This document shows, piece after piece, positions 35,901-47,633 of a DNA stretch of 64,000 nucleotides (its first letter is position 1; every line of letters begins with the position of its first letter). The position numbers were made by a program, and so were the translations under genes. A model generated the notes under the pieces. It saw only the letters and a list, made by a program, of their open reading frames with translations, was not told the DNA's origin and searched no databases. This DNA is from Trichoplax adhaerens (taxonomy: Eukaryota; Placozoa; Uniplacotomia; Trichoplacea; Trichoplacidae), in NCBI RefSeq assembly GCF_000150275.1, contig NW_002060943.1:2694462-2758461 (forward strand), written 5' to 3'.

Positions 35901-38900
35901 AAATACAGTAATATCGACTAAATACACTAGTTGCCATTGCCGTATTTTGTATTGCGCAGGACAGAGTTTTAATTTCATAACGGAAATTCTTGTATGCTTT
36001 TGCCAATTTTGTAGCTATTACATTGTATGTAAAAATATGATGAAAGATTACACTGTAGATAAAAATGCCTCTTTGTAATCTAGTGGCATATTTTGCTGAC
36101 AGTTTCGTCGCTACAGAACGATTAAAATACGATTGGAACTATTTATTAATCTATATTTCATAAAGTAATTTGGAAATCATTATAACTTAATTTTTATTTT
36201 AAAAATAAGTATCGAGTTGGTCTGCAACGATTTAATAAAATGTCATTCGTTGAACTCATAACTTAAATCAAATTGATAATAAATAATTCTATCTAGTATC
36301 TAATTAAATTGTAACTTAGTAGCGTACAATTTAAGCGTATTGTACATATTTATTGATCTTACGAGTGCGGTAGTCCTTATTTCAAGGCAAATATGTTGTT
36401 TTTCGCATTAGTTGTTGCCGACTAAGTGCAATAGAAGAAAATAGCAAACTTTAAAAAATAATCTGTACTGATTTTATGGTTAATTTCGACTTTGATTTTA
36501 GGAGTATTGACAATACGCATTTCGATTTGGACGACCAGACCTTGCCATCTAAAGTATTTAGACAATTTCATAATCTGGTTTCACTGTAAGGAATTTAATT
36601 TTATAACTAAGCCTTCAAATTGATAAAATCATTTAGTCTGTGCGCTATCTAATGCGGTGATAAATAGAATTTTTATGACCAGATCTTTTATTTCCATTCT
36701 TAGCGAATTAATCCTTGAAAACCTTCGTACCATAAATAAAACTTCATTTTACGGTTTAAATAACCTTCAAGAACTGTAAGACAATTAAGCATTAATTCTG
36801 TATATTGTAAAAGCTATTTCAGTATTGCATATAGAGATCAATCTTGTTACTTGGCTATTCTAACAGACTTTACTAGTATGACCCTTTTTATTTAAATTTG
36901 AATCTGTAGTTAATCGATGGATATCAATGGAGTAAATTTCTCTTACTACCCCTTTTCTATCTCTTTTTTACTAACCAGAGCTATAATAGGATGTCATAAG
37001 CTATCTAAATTTCCGACATTATTGATGCTTTCTAAACTTGAAAAAGTGTAAGTGTGATAATACAGTACGATCCTTTCTGTTAACTGCCGTTGCAATCACT
37101 TAATATGCAGAGTAAATTAAGAATCCTCATAGGAACAATTGAAAACTTTATTATATAAATCTTCCGAGCACGGAACTCTATTAAATATTTCTGGTTCCTC
37201 CTGAATACCTCCAAGATAAAGTAACTCTATACAGAGACCTAAAAAATCAGTGCGATTCCAAATAATTTTGCATGCATTCTGAGTGATGTAGAAACTAAAT
37301 CTGAGGTTATCTCCCTTTAATTTGAGTAAAGTACTATTTTATCCTGTTATATAGACCCATATTAAAAAATCATCACGCAAAATGATTTATAAGAAATTGC
37401 TAACTCCAATTTAAGTTTAAATCTCGCATAGCCACCTAAGATGAAATGGCTAGTAGCTGTCTGTAGAAGAATTCTGTGGCTAATATAGTTCTTGCGATTT
37501 TCGAATCACATAAATCAGTTATTTTGATGAATACTTTATTATATAGGACTAATAGTTTCGTTATCAAGTTTTTTAACTCTAGCTATAAAGATCCTCTAAA
37601 CTAATTAATGGTTCTAAGTACTGCATGATATTAAGCATCATATGGCAGCATATAAGGAATCATGCGATGCCATAAAATGTCGCTTGTAAAGTTTGAACTA
37701 TGTTATATCATTTGCCAAAACTAGCACCTTCTTCATGCCATCTATTTAAGCATACAGTAGTAAAGTTAATTCTCCAAATTTATAATCAACCCGATTTACA
37801 AGATCTACAAAGCCGAATTAAGCTTTATGACAATGAAATTTAATTCAAGTTATAACAGTATCTACCACGTATTACTCCCTATTTACCCGATACAATCATT
37901 TCTAAACTCTAGTACATGGCTTGCTAATTAAGTAGCGGCTGTAGTCTTATGATACTAAAATAATAATTTAATCTCACTGCTAAATTTATAACGCTGTACT
38001 TGCTATTTCTAGTATTACCATTGCAAAGTAGGTAGTACTGTTGTACTAATCTCTTCGCCCGATATCAATATCATATCAAGAATTTTTTCTGTCATCACAA
38101 TAAAGTTTAGATTCTTCAATCATATTTCGAACTATTTTGCTTGCAATTATTTCCAATTATGATAATATAATATCATTTACATGTTGATTATATTTATTTT
38201 TGGTTTAAATAAAATTCTAGAATTATCCGAGGAAGTAAAATAGCGACTATACCTGAAAATTCGTTTCATAATTTATTAAAGATCAACAATATGTAAGATC
38301 CTATTGTAAAAATTCATACTATAGTACATCTTTTCCTACGTTAAAAATTGAATTCTTATAGATATTCTATCATGTTTACTCTTTTAACCATTTATTAGTC
38401 AATTGGACAGCAATAAAATCAGCAAAATCCAGGAATTTGTTTTTAATAACACCGGAGGGGCTTACGGGATAACTATGTAAGTTGGACCATGCTAATTTCA
38501 GCAATTATGATAAAAAAATGAACGCTAAGAACAATCTTTCCATAACAATTTACAGCAATTTAGCGAATAATCCTCTAAAAGAGATGCATGCTAAAGCCTT
38601 TGAGCATTTAAATCCATCATCGATTGGATTGATATCGTTGTAAGATTATAATAAATGTCTAAACCTTGTTTTAATAAATTCGACGTTTTCAATTATATAA
38701 TATAATAACACCATAAGCACTTCTATACTAATATAAATAGAACTCTTTATATCCTTTTACAGAGACATTACCAAAACTGATTTGGAATATTTACCGGTAC
38801 CTAATAATCCAAAAGACTTTTCAAAAAATGGACTCAAAAGTCTTCGCCAACTCCGTGCAAAGGCTGAAGCATTCAAGCGATTACCTTTACCTCAGCAGAT

Positions 38901-40830
38901 TCCTCAAGTTCAAAAAATTCAAGTTCATTATCCCTATTTATGTTGTATATTCCATCGCCATCAAACCGAAGAACGCTTAAAGCAATTCCAAAGTAGCAAT
39001 CTACGGCCGCAACCTAGAAAGGAGAATCCAACAACAAAAGTCGACGCAATGCAAGCAATAAGATCACCTGTCAATAATAATGATGAAGATTATGATGAAA
39101 GAGGATACCATGATGATGACGAAGTAAGCGATTATAAATCAAAAAACCATGTCCTATCGAAACGTAGGGCACAATCTACAGCAAGTCAAGCTGCAACATT
39201 TGGAGAATTTCTATTTCCAACACTTTTTACGCCTACAAAAGGCGATACTGGCATTATTAATCAAGGTGGCGGAGGATTTTCTGGCAATAAAACAACGGTC
39301 GATGGCAACATTACCGATCTTCATCAATGGAATACAAATTCTAGCCATTTCAATTGTACACCAGATCAAGCGGATTGCCTTGATGGTTATGGTGGGTTAA
39401 AATTAGTTCAATGCTTGCCTCAACCCAATGAATTAACGCCATGTGAAGATATGTTGGGCGATTGGTACCTTAAAATATCAGAATGGATCATGTGTTTTAT
39501 ATCCCTTTTAGCCAATACTTTAGTCTTGATGGTGATACTCAATGCAGAAGGCCATCTAACAGTTACTAAATTTCTAATTTGCAATTTAGCTTTTGCAGAT
39601 TTTTGCATGGGGATCTATTTAGCTTTGATGGCTATCACTGATCTAACAACAGCAAATCAATATGCTAATTATGCCATCAATTGGCAAACTGGTGGTGGTT
39701 GTGCTACTGCTGGATTTATTGCTATTTTCTCGGCAGAATTATCTACGATGACATTAACGGTTATTACTATCGAGCGCTATTTAGCCATCGTCCATGCAAT
39801 GTATTATGAGAAGCAGTTAAAACTATTTGGTGCATGTATTGCAATGTCAATTTGTTGGATTTTATCGATTGTACTGGCACTATTACCAATTGTTGGAGTG
39901 AATAGTTATTCATTAATATGTATCTGCTTACCAGCTGATTTTACAAGTTCCATGTCGGTAGGTTATATTCTGATATTAGTCGGCATTAACGCATTAGCTT
40001 TCATCTTGATTGTCTATAGCTATTGTGTCATGTACTATACAGTACATTCAACGCATAGCAGTGGAGGGAATAGGGCAACACAGGAAGCGGATCGTCGTAT
40101 TGCCAGACGAATGGCATTATTAATCTTTACTAATTTTGCATGTTGGACGCCTATCGCTTTTTTTGGCTTTGGTGCAGCCTTAAAATTGAATTTAATTACA
40201 GTTTCTAGTGCCAAGTTTCTATTAGTATTTATTTTTCCCATTAATGCCACCGCTAATCCATTCCTCTACTCTATCTTTAATCAATTATTTCGTAAAGACT
40301 TACATCATGTCATTGCTAAATGGAATTTGAACTGTTCTTATCGCCGTCGTCGATTATCCAGCGCTACCAACGCTAATCTTTCCCATAATACTGGTATGAA
40401 AAGTCGATCAACGCGTGCCTCCTCATTAATAGTGGATAGTCGAAAGCGAAATAGCAGCGTAGGAGGAGATAGATTATCAGTTAGTGTATTCGGCGGACTA
40501 ACAAGGATACTTAAATTATCCAATTCACCCGCGGATAATGCTAACTTAGCCGGAAGCAATTCCAGTATTGGTCATCAACCTCGATGTAGTATGGTATCTA
40601 CTGAAGATCGAGCTGGTGAAGTATTATCGGCAGAAATAATCCGTGAACAACAGATTGATCGCAGCTATCGTAAAATCAAGCCAGCAAAAAGATATAGCCA
40701 GGCGTTAAAGTGTGACTTGTCAGATATTAAAGAAATGTCTTATATTGATGACTGTCAAGTTTCCAAAAATGCGCAGCTACATAAATCATCTCAATTATTG
40801 AGACGTGACTGCATAGAAACTGTAGTTTAA
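32938..40830 (+). CDS. LGR: leucine-rich-repeat GPCR, glycoprotein-hormone-receptor type
   Basis: A plasma-membrane hormone-type receptor. Exons: 32938-33122, 36502-36585, 36704-36775, 36980-37048, 38399-38476, 38556-38639, 38763-40830. All join in the same phase, giving 2640 nt = 879 residues. Exon 1 has a signal peptide and a Cys-rich LRR cap (CCPVGCQC..WC). Five small exons encode one LRR each (for example LDSNKISKIQEFVF), as in vertebrate LGR genes, but this family usually has about nine or more. The last exon holds the hinge (..YPYLCCIFH, matching YPSHCCAF of FSHR/TSHR), an acidic Asn/Asp-rich linker, CLPQPNELTPCEDMLG just before TM1 (about 429), ERY (from 528), NPFLY in TM7, and a ~180-residue Ser-rich tail. 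The upstream open frame from 32860 is ignored because the signal peptide begins at 32938. Intron 1 (3.4 kb) contains an assembly gap and repeats, so a further LRR exon could be missing. Confidence 0.92.
33265..33315. other. Assembly gap (51 N) in intron 1 of the LGR gene
   Basis: Run of N. The neighbouring LRR exons still join in phase, so coding loss here is not required but cannot be excluded. Confidence 0.99.
34724..35050 (+). repeat. Interspersed repeat family, copy A (in LGR intron 1)
   Basis: Opens with TGTGATGGAGGGTTC, as does the copy at 57995. It shares ordered blocks with it: GTACAGTG..TAGTTAC..GGTAGATCA, AAGCT.TCGTGAAGTAAC, ATAGTTTTA.A.AGA.CACAT, and AGGATTGTAGAATTA.ATAC. No coding capacity. 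The surrounding intron (34.2-36.1 kb) holds other diffuse repeats, such as TCATAG.ATCACTT..TCTAAA near 34240 and 34550. Confidence 0.55.
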
Positions 40831-41684
40831 ATTTTTTCTCTTCCCCAACTCAAAAGTACAGTACCGTATTTATTTGTTCATCAGATTTAATTGGTTCCAA
40901 GTTAGAGACGTACGTATTAAATGCGTAGCTCAAATGATCATTTCTCCTTTTGATTTTGTCTTGAAATATATATTCATCTAAGAGTTCTAGTGAAGATATG
41001 CAAATTATAAAATCAACCTTCTTCTTTCAGGATATCATATGGAATTTTGCTATATAACAGTTATGAAAATTTAGTTCAATCTCATGACTAAAACATGTAA
41101 TGAGTACAAAAAAATCGATAGCATACATCAAACTTGCCTACTTGTATTTCCCTGGAAAAGGTGGCTATACTGTAGCTATTTCTGTCATACGATTACAGGT
41201 TGGCAGCTGATGTATGTGGGAAATCTTTTCTTCGTTCTTACGATAAAGGACTGTCATGAAAGCATATTTAATAATCCGATGTGTTCTATAGTAAGCAAGC
41301 ATCATTTTTAGATATTGATATCCCTTTTAAAGGAGGAGTACCTTAAAACAGGATTACGTTTCTGGCGACGAACTCGCTATTAAATATCCTGTAAATTGTA
41401 ATCTGTGCCTTGTAACTGATTTATATATAATAACGGCAATTATTTTACGAAAAATCATGTAATTTTAAATTCTTAACAATATCGATCATCACACTAGCAC
41501 ATATACTCCTGATATAGGGCGCGAATATATAAAATCTTATTCCCTTATGTTAAATTATCGATTAAAATATACGCATTGCTAGCAAAATTAATATTAGGAT
41601 TAATGACTAAAACAGATCAAATTCTGTAAAAATTGCGAATATAAATTTAGAATAAAGACATTTACCCATGTAAGATATCTTCAT
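40831..41684. other. 3' flank of the LGR gene
   Basis: No further gene recognised. A 75-codon frame at 41084-41311 has no motif. Confidence 0.45.
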
Positions 41685-41936
41685 AAGGTGTACAGTTATA
41701 TAATTTGAATCGTATTATACAAATGTATTAAAGTTGAACTTTATCTTTACCAGTATGCAATAGCTTTCAAAAATATCTGGTATAGTAAGATATTCATCTG
41801 CCCAAGTTACCTTTATAAAGTAGTCAGTTATATAGTTTGGATCCTAATATATAAATGTACTAAAGTTGAACTCTTTGTTTATAGAATAGCTTTTGGAATA
41901 TCTGGTATACTCCAAGTTGCTAAAGCTTTTGGACTT
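41685..41936. repeat. Two-copy tandem repeat, about 132 bp
   Basis: CAGTTATATAATTTGAATC at 41693 recurs as CAGTTATATAGTTTGGATC at 41825. It is followed in both copies by ATATA/ACAAATGTA.TAAAGTTGAACT, a TATAGAATAGCTTT-type block, and ATATCTGGTATA. Confidence 0.75.
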
Positions 41937-41959
41937 TAATTAATTTCAATTTTAAAAAA

Positions 41960-42440
41960 TTAAGATAGAAATGAGTCATTGAATAAGTAATGCCAATTCT
42001 GCAAGTGTTCTATTGTGGATCGTGCTCCGCCAGTTGTTGAAATTGAAAGTGCGGTAACTGATCATCGCTGCTAATGGTATTAATTTAATATCTACTGGAT
42101 TAGAACTTCTAGTATTACGCAGCACAGATAGAAATAAGTCATTGACCGATAATGCTAATTTCTGTAAGAATTTTATGATTGATTATGCTCTATCAACTGT
42201 TAAAATTTAGAGTTACTAATGATATTAATTTAATACCTACAGGATTAGAAATTCAAGTATTCATGCAGCGTATATAGGAACGAGTCATTGACAAAATAAT
42301 GTTAACTACTGCAAATGTTGTATTATCGATTACACTCTGTCAACTGTTAAAATTTAAGGCGCGATAATTGATGATCGTTATTGATCGTGTCAATTTAATA
42401 TCAACTGGATTAGGATAGGAATTCAAGCATTCGTGCAGTT
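41960..42440. repeat. Three-copy tandem repeat, 146-163 bp
   Basis: Each copy has in order ATAGAAATGAGTCATTGA, AATGC.AA.T.CTG.AA, TTGATTA.GCTC, ATTAATTTAATA, CTACTGGATTAGAA and TCAAGTATTC.TGCAG. Copies start near 41964, 42127 and 42273. The sequence is diverged and non-coding. Confidence 0.75.
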
Positions 42441-42653
42441 GTAATTTCTTTATCATCACTGCATGCCTCTTCTGAATAACATCGCGCTATTCCTGCTGAT
42501 AGTTTACAATACAGAATGAGATTATTTTACTTCTATCAAAGTACAACTATCCTACACCACTGGTGACAAAGTAAAACTACATACTACTTCTTGACAACCA
42601 AGATTATAGTCTTGACAATTCAATAGTAATTGATAAACTAGTTGACTAACTAA

Positions 42654-42948
42654 TTAAAAAGCGGTCCCCAGGTACCAGCCTTTTATAGTCTCGTCAGAAG
42701 CTCCTGGTGCAAATAAAGTAAAACTATCCTTCTAAAGTTATATGGATAAAATTGTCATTGACAGAGGCGAAGAATTTAACCAATTGATTTGCAGTTCCTT
42801 TATTAATAGGTCCTAATCTTCCAAAGTATAGTATAACGGTTATATCCTATCCATGTGCGAACATTTGCTTTGTCCTTATAACATCAAGTAATTTGACTGA
42901 TGAACTTACAAATTCTGTATCAAATTGATCCCAAATTTTGAATGATTG
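42654..42948 (-). pseudogene. Degenerate retrotransposon integrase fragment
   Basis: Read on the minus strand, an open block from 42948 contains an integrase-core-like segment (DTEFVSSSVKLLDVI, then KQ.F), interrupted by a TAG at 42849-42847. It continues in the same frame to a stop near 42724. A second frame (about 42732-42654) carries DSFTLFAPGASDET.KG, resembling the FAYN..H.STG..P part of LTR-retrotransposon integrases. The stop and frameshift show it is a dead relic. No reverse transcriptase or LTR is visible beside it. The Ty3/BEL-type assignment is by motif resemblance only. Confidence 0.45.
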
Positions 42949-43729
42949 CTGTAATAATGATTAGCATTTATTTGTATTCTATTAGCATACTGTATTTGGA
43001 AGGACTACAAAAGTTAACAAATCTATCCGCGATTTTCTTTATCCTATCGGCCTTTTCTCCAATAATAAGACTTTTTTGATAAATTTATGTTATTATAGAA
43101 TCTAATCATATAATAGATCCATCTTAATAGCAGTTTATCACATCAATAAATATATATTTTGTCATTAATTTTATTGCAGTAGGCGAGAATGTTTCTATTT
43201 TATCTCAAATTCTGTGATATCGAAGTAACATCGATCAAAGTACGTTATCAAGTTAAATTAATTTCCAAAATCCTAAGCTAGTCAGGTCTTAAAATTAATG
43301 GCAACCTGTTTGTCCGTAAGCTTCAAAACCAATTTAGAGGAATTACTATTGATAGTATTACTACGACAAATTCTTATTTTCAATTTAAATTCTTTCGCTT
43401 TGCCTCAGACTCTAGAGAGTAATAACACTAGATAATAATTTCAATCCATGTGAAATTTTTTAAATCTTGTGAAGTGTTTGCATTAAATTACAAGATATAG
43501 TTTCAATCAATCTTAAGAATAATTTCCTATAAATGAATAGAGTTAAATCTGGTAGATAATTATTTTATCGAAGTGGATATTAAAGGCACAAGCAAGTAAT
43601 ATCACGATATTGGTTTAATTGACTTGAAAGAATAATTTTCTATAAATAAAATTGTTAATTTTGATAGACAAGTGTTTCCTGAAGTGGATATTGACGAAAC
43701 AAACAAGTAGTATTAGCGAGTGAATAGGA
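42949..43729. other. 3' flank of the MADF gene, possible further relic
   Basis: AT-rich, with no intact frame. It may contain more eroded retroelement sequence upstream of the integrase fragment, but I could not align any part with confidence. Confidence 0.35.
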
Positions 43730-45649
43730 TTATTCCATCAAAAGGGTTTCTTTATCGCATCTTGCCTTTCGAAGGATGTCATAAATTTTATCCTTAACAA
43801 CTTGCAGTAACCTTTTGTTTTTGAATGTGTGCATTTCCGCCGCTACATATTGGCCGAATGAGTCAATATGGTCCATTTGAATTACTTTTGGAAGGTAATA
43901 TTGTATGTTTGCGTCTTTTACGTTAGGAAATGATTGGCAAGCTTCCTGTTGATCATCAACATTTGTAGTAGGTAAGGATAGTCTTTTCCTCTTCATAGTT
44001 ACTCCACATGGCTTTTCGAGTCCGTTTACTATGCCAATAGAATTGTCCTAATTCCAACATAATTTAAAATTTAAATTTGCAATGGTCATAAATAAACCGT
44101 AATTTAAGTTGCGCATAGTGTCCTTACATTACATGCAATGCTATGATTATTTTCTGGCCCTTCGCTAAAGGAATTATTACTTTCTTCCATGCTTTTCTAC
44201 AGATTTATATGGCATAATTCATGATGATGCTCATTAATTAAACTATTTTAATTATTTGAAAATAAAATTTATCATATGCAATATTAAATATAGGGCTAAG
44301 GTAGTGGCTAGGATTTATGCTTGCTTACCAAAGTATTAATTGAACAGGATTGGACAGGAATATTGAGGGAACAATCCTCTAAGTCTTTCTACAATTTTGA
44401 ATTGAATACATTGCATCATTCACATATACTACCGGAGTTCGTTAACAGTTAATTATTAATTTTCATACCTTAACACCTTTTTCCGTTTCGGTCTAAAAAA
44501 TTAAATGTGTAAACTTAATGTTCTGCAAGATTACAAAATTTAGGAATAGTCTATCTTAGAGTTTTAGCATGATAAAATCGCTCTACTACTGATGGATAGA
44601 ATTCAGTGTTCCAAGGCATTAGCAAATTTTGAAATAGTATACCCTATCTTACAGTTTAGCATGATAGAATCGCTCTATTGTTACTGATTGATAGAATTTG
44701 ATGTCTTATACAGTTACCAAATCTTTTAACAGTATACTCTATCTTAGAATTTTAGCGTGATTACATCACGCTACTGTTCCTGATTGATATAATCAAATAA
44801 AATCTACGCGATTAACAAATCTAGTATAAGTATACTCCTGTCTTAGGCTTGTAGCACGAAAGATTCGTTCTACTGTTACTGATTGGTAGCATTTAGCGTT
44901 CTATACGATTAATTAATCTTGAAATAGTATCTCGTAATTTGTAGATTTCGAGCACTGTTAATAGGGACTACATGATAGAATCACTTTACCGCTACTGGCG
45001 GATAAAATTGAGTGTTTTACACAATTAACAAATCTTGAAATAGTACATCGTAATCTGCAGATTTAGAACCTTTGTTAACAGTAACTACAATGAGATATAA
45101 TCGCTTTACTCTTACTAGCTATTAGAAATTTGTGCTATACACGATTAAATTATCCTGAAATAGTACACCAATAGATTAGGTTGATAGCATGATAAAATTG
45201 CTTTACTGTTAGTAGTTGGTAGAACGCTATGTTCTACTTGATTTACAAGTCTTGCAATGATGTGCTGCTAGGTAGGTTGTTAGGCTATGACAGAATTGAC
45301 TTACTTTTACTGATTGACAGAACTCGGTAAGAAATTCCAATTCTTTATAATATTGCCAATCGGATGTTGAGGGATTGCCATCTTCGATACCATATTGATC
45401 AGCTAACAAGAGTTTTCGGCGTTCACGATAAAATTTCAGACGTAAAGTATGACATTTTCTTTCTATTTCACTTTGACTTATGTTTAGTTTAGTCCCAATA
45501 TCAGCCCAAGTATGTTTTCTATTTTCTCGATCAGTGTAGGAAGGATGCTTTAAATCCCATAGATGCGGCTGCTCGCGAAAATCATGTATTAACTTCAATG
45601 TTAAATCTGGTGTCCATGCTACACAGGTGTTTAGATCAACTTCGGCCAT
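43730..45649 (-). CDS. MADF-BESS transcription-factor-like protein, three exons
   Basis: Exons 45649-45305, 44196-44128 and 44047-43730 join in phase 0 and give 243 residues. The N-terminal ~105 residues are a MADF (Myb/SANT-like) DNA-binding domain: LTLKLIHDFREQPHLWD, then YTDRENRKHTWADIGTKL, then IERKCHTLRLKFYRERRK. The C-terminus carries a basic patch (MKRKRLSL) and a helical DSFGQYVAAEMHTFKNKRL segment resembling the BESS protein-interaction motif. Exon 1 must end at the GTAAGT donor (45304): reading on gives unrelated sequence encoded by repeat DNA. Intron 1 contains an eight-copy minisatellite that reaches up to the donor. Nuclear regulator is inferred from the family. Confidence 0.86.
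44516..45327. repeat. Eight-copy tandem array, 92-120 bp units, inside MADF intron 1
   Basis: The anchor word GATA(A/G)AATCGCT(C/T)TAC recurs near 44571, 44663, 44759, 44858, 44974, 45094, 45191 and 45289. Each is followed by a TTACTGATTG.TAGAA-type block and ATTAACAAATC.TGAAATAGTA. The last unit runs across the exon 1/intron 1 boundary of the MADF gene. Divergence between copies is high, so the array is old. Confidence 0.85.
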
Positions 45650-45769
45650 AATATTTCAATTAGTGGCTGAAATTTCTAAAGACAAATGCACTTTAGATCA
45701 CAGGCAACCATTTTAGATTGGATAGAAGAAACCTGTAAATAATCCAATTGCATCATTTTGAGGGTTTTC

Positions 45770-46365
45770 AGAGATTATTTAAATTTAATAATGTGTACTT
45801 ATTTTCGATCTTATACGAATTGGTGGAGTTAATTAATCGATATTTTTACCCCAGTTATCGTAGTTCATTTAAGGCAGCAATTATTATCGCAAATATTATT
45901 ACGTTGTATATTATTCAATCACTTTGCCGATTTAAATTTAATAACATGCATTCATTTTCAATCTTATACCGGTAGAAATTAAAAACTTAGCTAATTAATA
46001 GAGATTTCGAAACATGTTACAGCATTTAGGCAGCAACTACTGTATCCTTGCATACTATTCAATCGCTTCGCCTATTTAAATTTAATAACGTGCTTTTACT
46101 TTCAATCTCATACTGGTGGGAATGAAAAACTCAGCTAATTAATAGAAATTCTTGACACAAGTTATTAAAATTAATTTAAGGCACTAACAATTTCCTTACA
46201 TACTATTCAATTACTTCGCTGATTTAAATTTAATAACATGCACCCACTTTTAATCTTATACTGGTAGGGATGAAAAAGCGTAGCTAAATTAATAAAGATT
46301 TTGGCACAAGTTATTGGAGTTTATTTAAGGAAATAGCTTTTTCCTTGTAAACTAGTACATCAGCT
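45770..46365. repeat. Four-copy tandem array, about 144-153 bp units
   Basis: TTTAAATTTAATAA recurs at 45778, 45931, 46075 and 46223. Each is followed by ATGC..(T/C)TTTTCAATCTTATAC.GGT, AACTTAGCTAATTAATAGA, ACA.GTTA, TTAAGGCA and CCTTGCATACTATTCAATC. It lies just 5' of the MADF gene and is unrelated to the intronic array. Confidence 0.85.
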
Positions 46366-47633
46366 CAACAAGTGGAAACTTATCAAGAGAAAGAGGAACA
46401 AAATCCATTATTTACAGATTGATTTTGCACTATAAATCTGCAAAAAGTAATACCGTTATTGGATTATATATCATGAATATTTTAACTTTGGCCGGTCCCT
46501 AACTTCATCATATTTGTTAGTATGTTATTTAAATAACTTTAATTAGATTAACAAATGTTATTAAGAACAAGGTATGGTATGCTCCTATTTTTAAAAAAGT
46601 AATTATGACTAATAATTGTTCAATATAATTAAAAATTAATTCGGGGTAAACCACAATATTGAGAAGCTAAAATCCATAGGTAAGCTCAACAGCTGCCGAG
46701 ATGAGCCTAGACTATAATTTGTTTACAAGCTATAATCAAGTGCTGCAGTTATGGCTTCTCGATCAAGTTATTTATGGATTCATTGCATTCCGATTTTAAC
46801 TTTGATCCATCGATCTTATGGTCATCTAAACCGAAAGGACTAAAGCTGTTGCTGTAGAGTTACTCGCGCTAAGAAGTTTATCGACAACATGCTCGCATAT
46901 TATTTTGAAAGTTAGTCAAAGCTTAATCTTTGGATACAGGTATAGCCTATCTTTATCATTGCTGAAAGATGATTTCGATATCTGCATAACTACAAAGGAT
47001 TTTCATTAAGTAATTCTTTCTTATTTGAATCAAAGCACTGTTTAATGCGGATAAAATTGGAATTCAGCGTCGATGGAATCAGAATTACCCGTCTTTGCTA
47101 TTCTATTTCTCAGGATACTAAAATGATATGTTGTTAAAGGCTTAGAAAGATCTTAAAGCCTAGTTTTATATCGAATAGAAGCAGTACAATTGACTTTCTT
47201 CTGTTATGATTTCTCCCTATTATCGAAATAGTAAATTATCTTACGCTATTAATGCTAAGTTTTCTTTAAATGGATCATTTAAGGGGAGCTAACCAACTTC
47301 TCTTCTTTTTTAAATTTTAAAGTCTGGAGAGTTTAAGGTTATATTATTAATTCGTTTCTTGTAGCTTCCTCTAATGAAGCAGTTCTATATTTCAAGCAGC
47401 AGATTTTTATTAACATTAAAATTGAATAAATATGCAAACAGCATCAGGGTAAATCAAATAAATTCTAAATAAAAATAGTATTTTTAATAAAAAATGAGAC
47501 AAACATCACTCTAACTAAGTATATTAATCGAAAGTAAGTGTTAACTACTAATTAATGATGATATTAGCTTACAAGAACTATTCTCTCTCTACTCATTCTT
47601 GAATTCCATGGACAATACACACACTAAAATAGT
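46366..47633. other. No gene recognised
   Basis: A 33-codon plus-strand ATG frame near 46702-46800 (MSLDYNLFTSYN..) is protein-like, but no splice partner was found. The rest is AT-rich filler up to the 3' end of kinase K1. Confidence 0.4.

Noticed and set aside
45227-45304. 25-codon C-terminal extension of the MADF frame
   Set aside because: It lies past a consensus GTAAGT donor and is encoded by the tandem array. The spliced form leads into the BESS-like exon.
44516-46365. Could the regularly spaced repeats be a CRISPR array?
   Set aside because: Whole units of about 100-150 bp repeat and drift together. There are no short constant repeats with unique spacers, and the context is an animal nuclear gene.
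46702-46800. 33-codon plus-strand frame MSLDYNLFTSYN..
   Set aside because: Protein-like, but isolated: no acceptor, donor or neighbouring exon could be matched.
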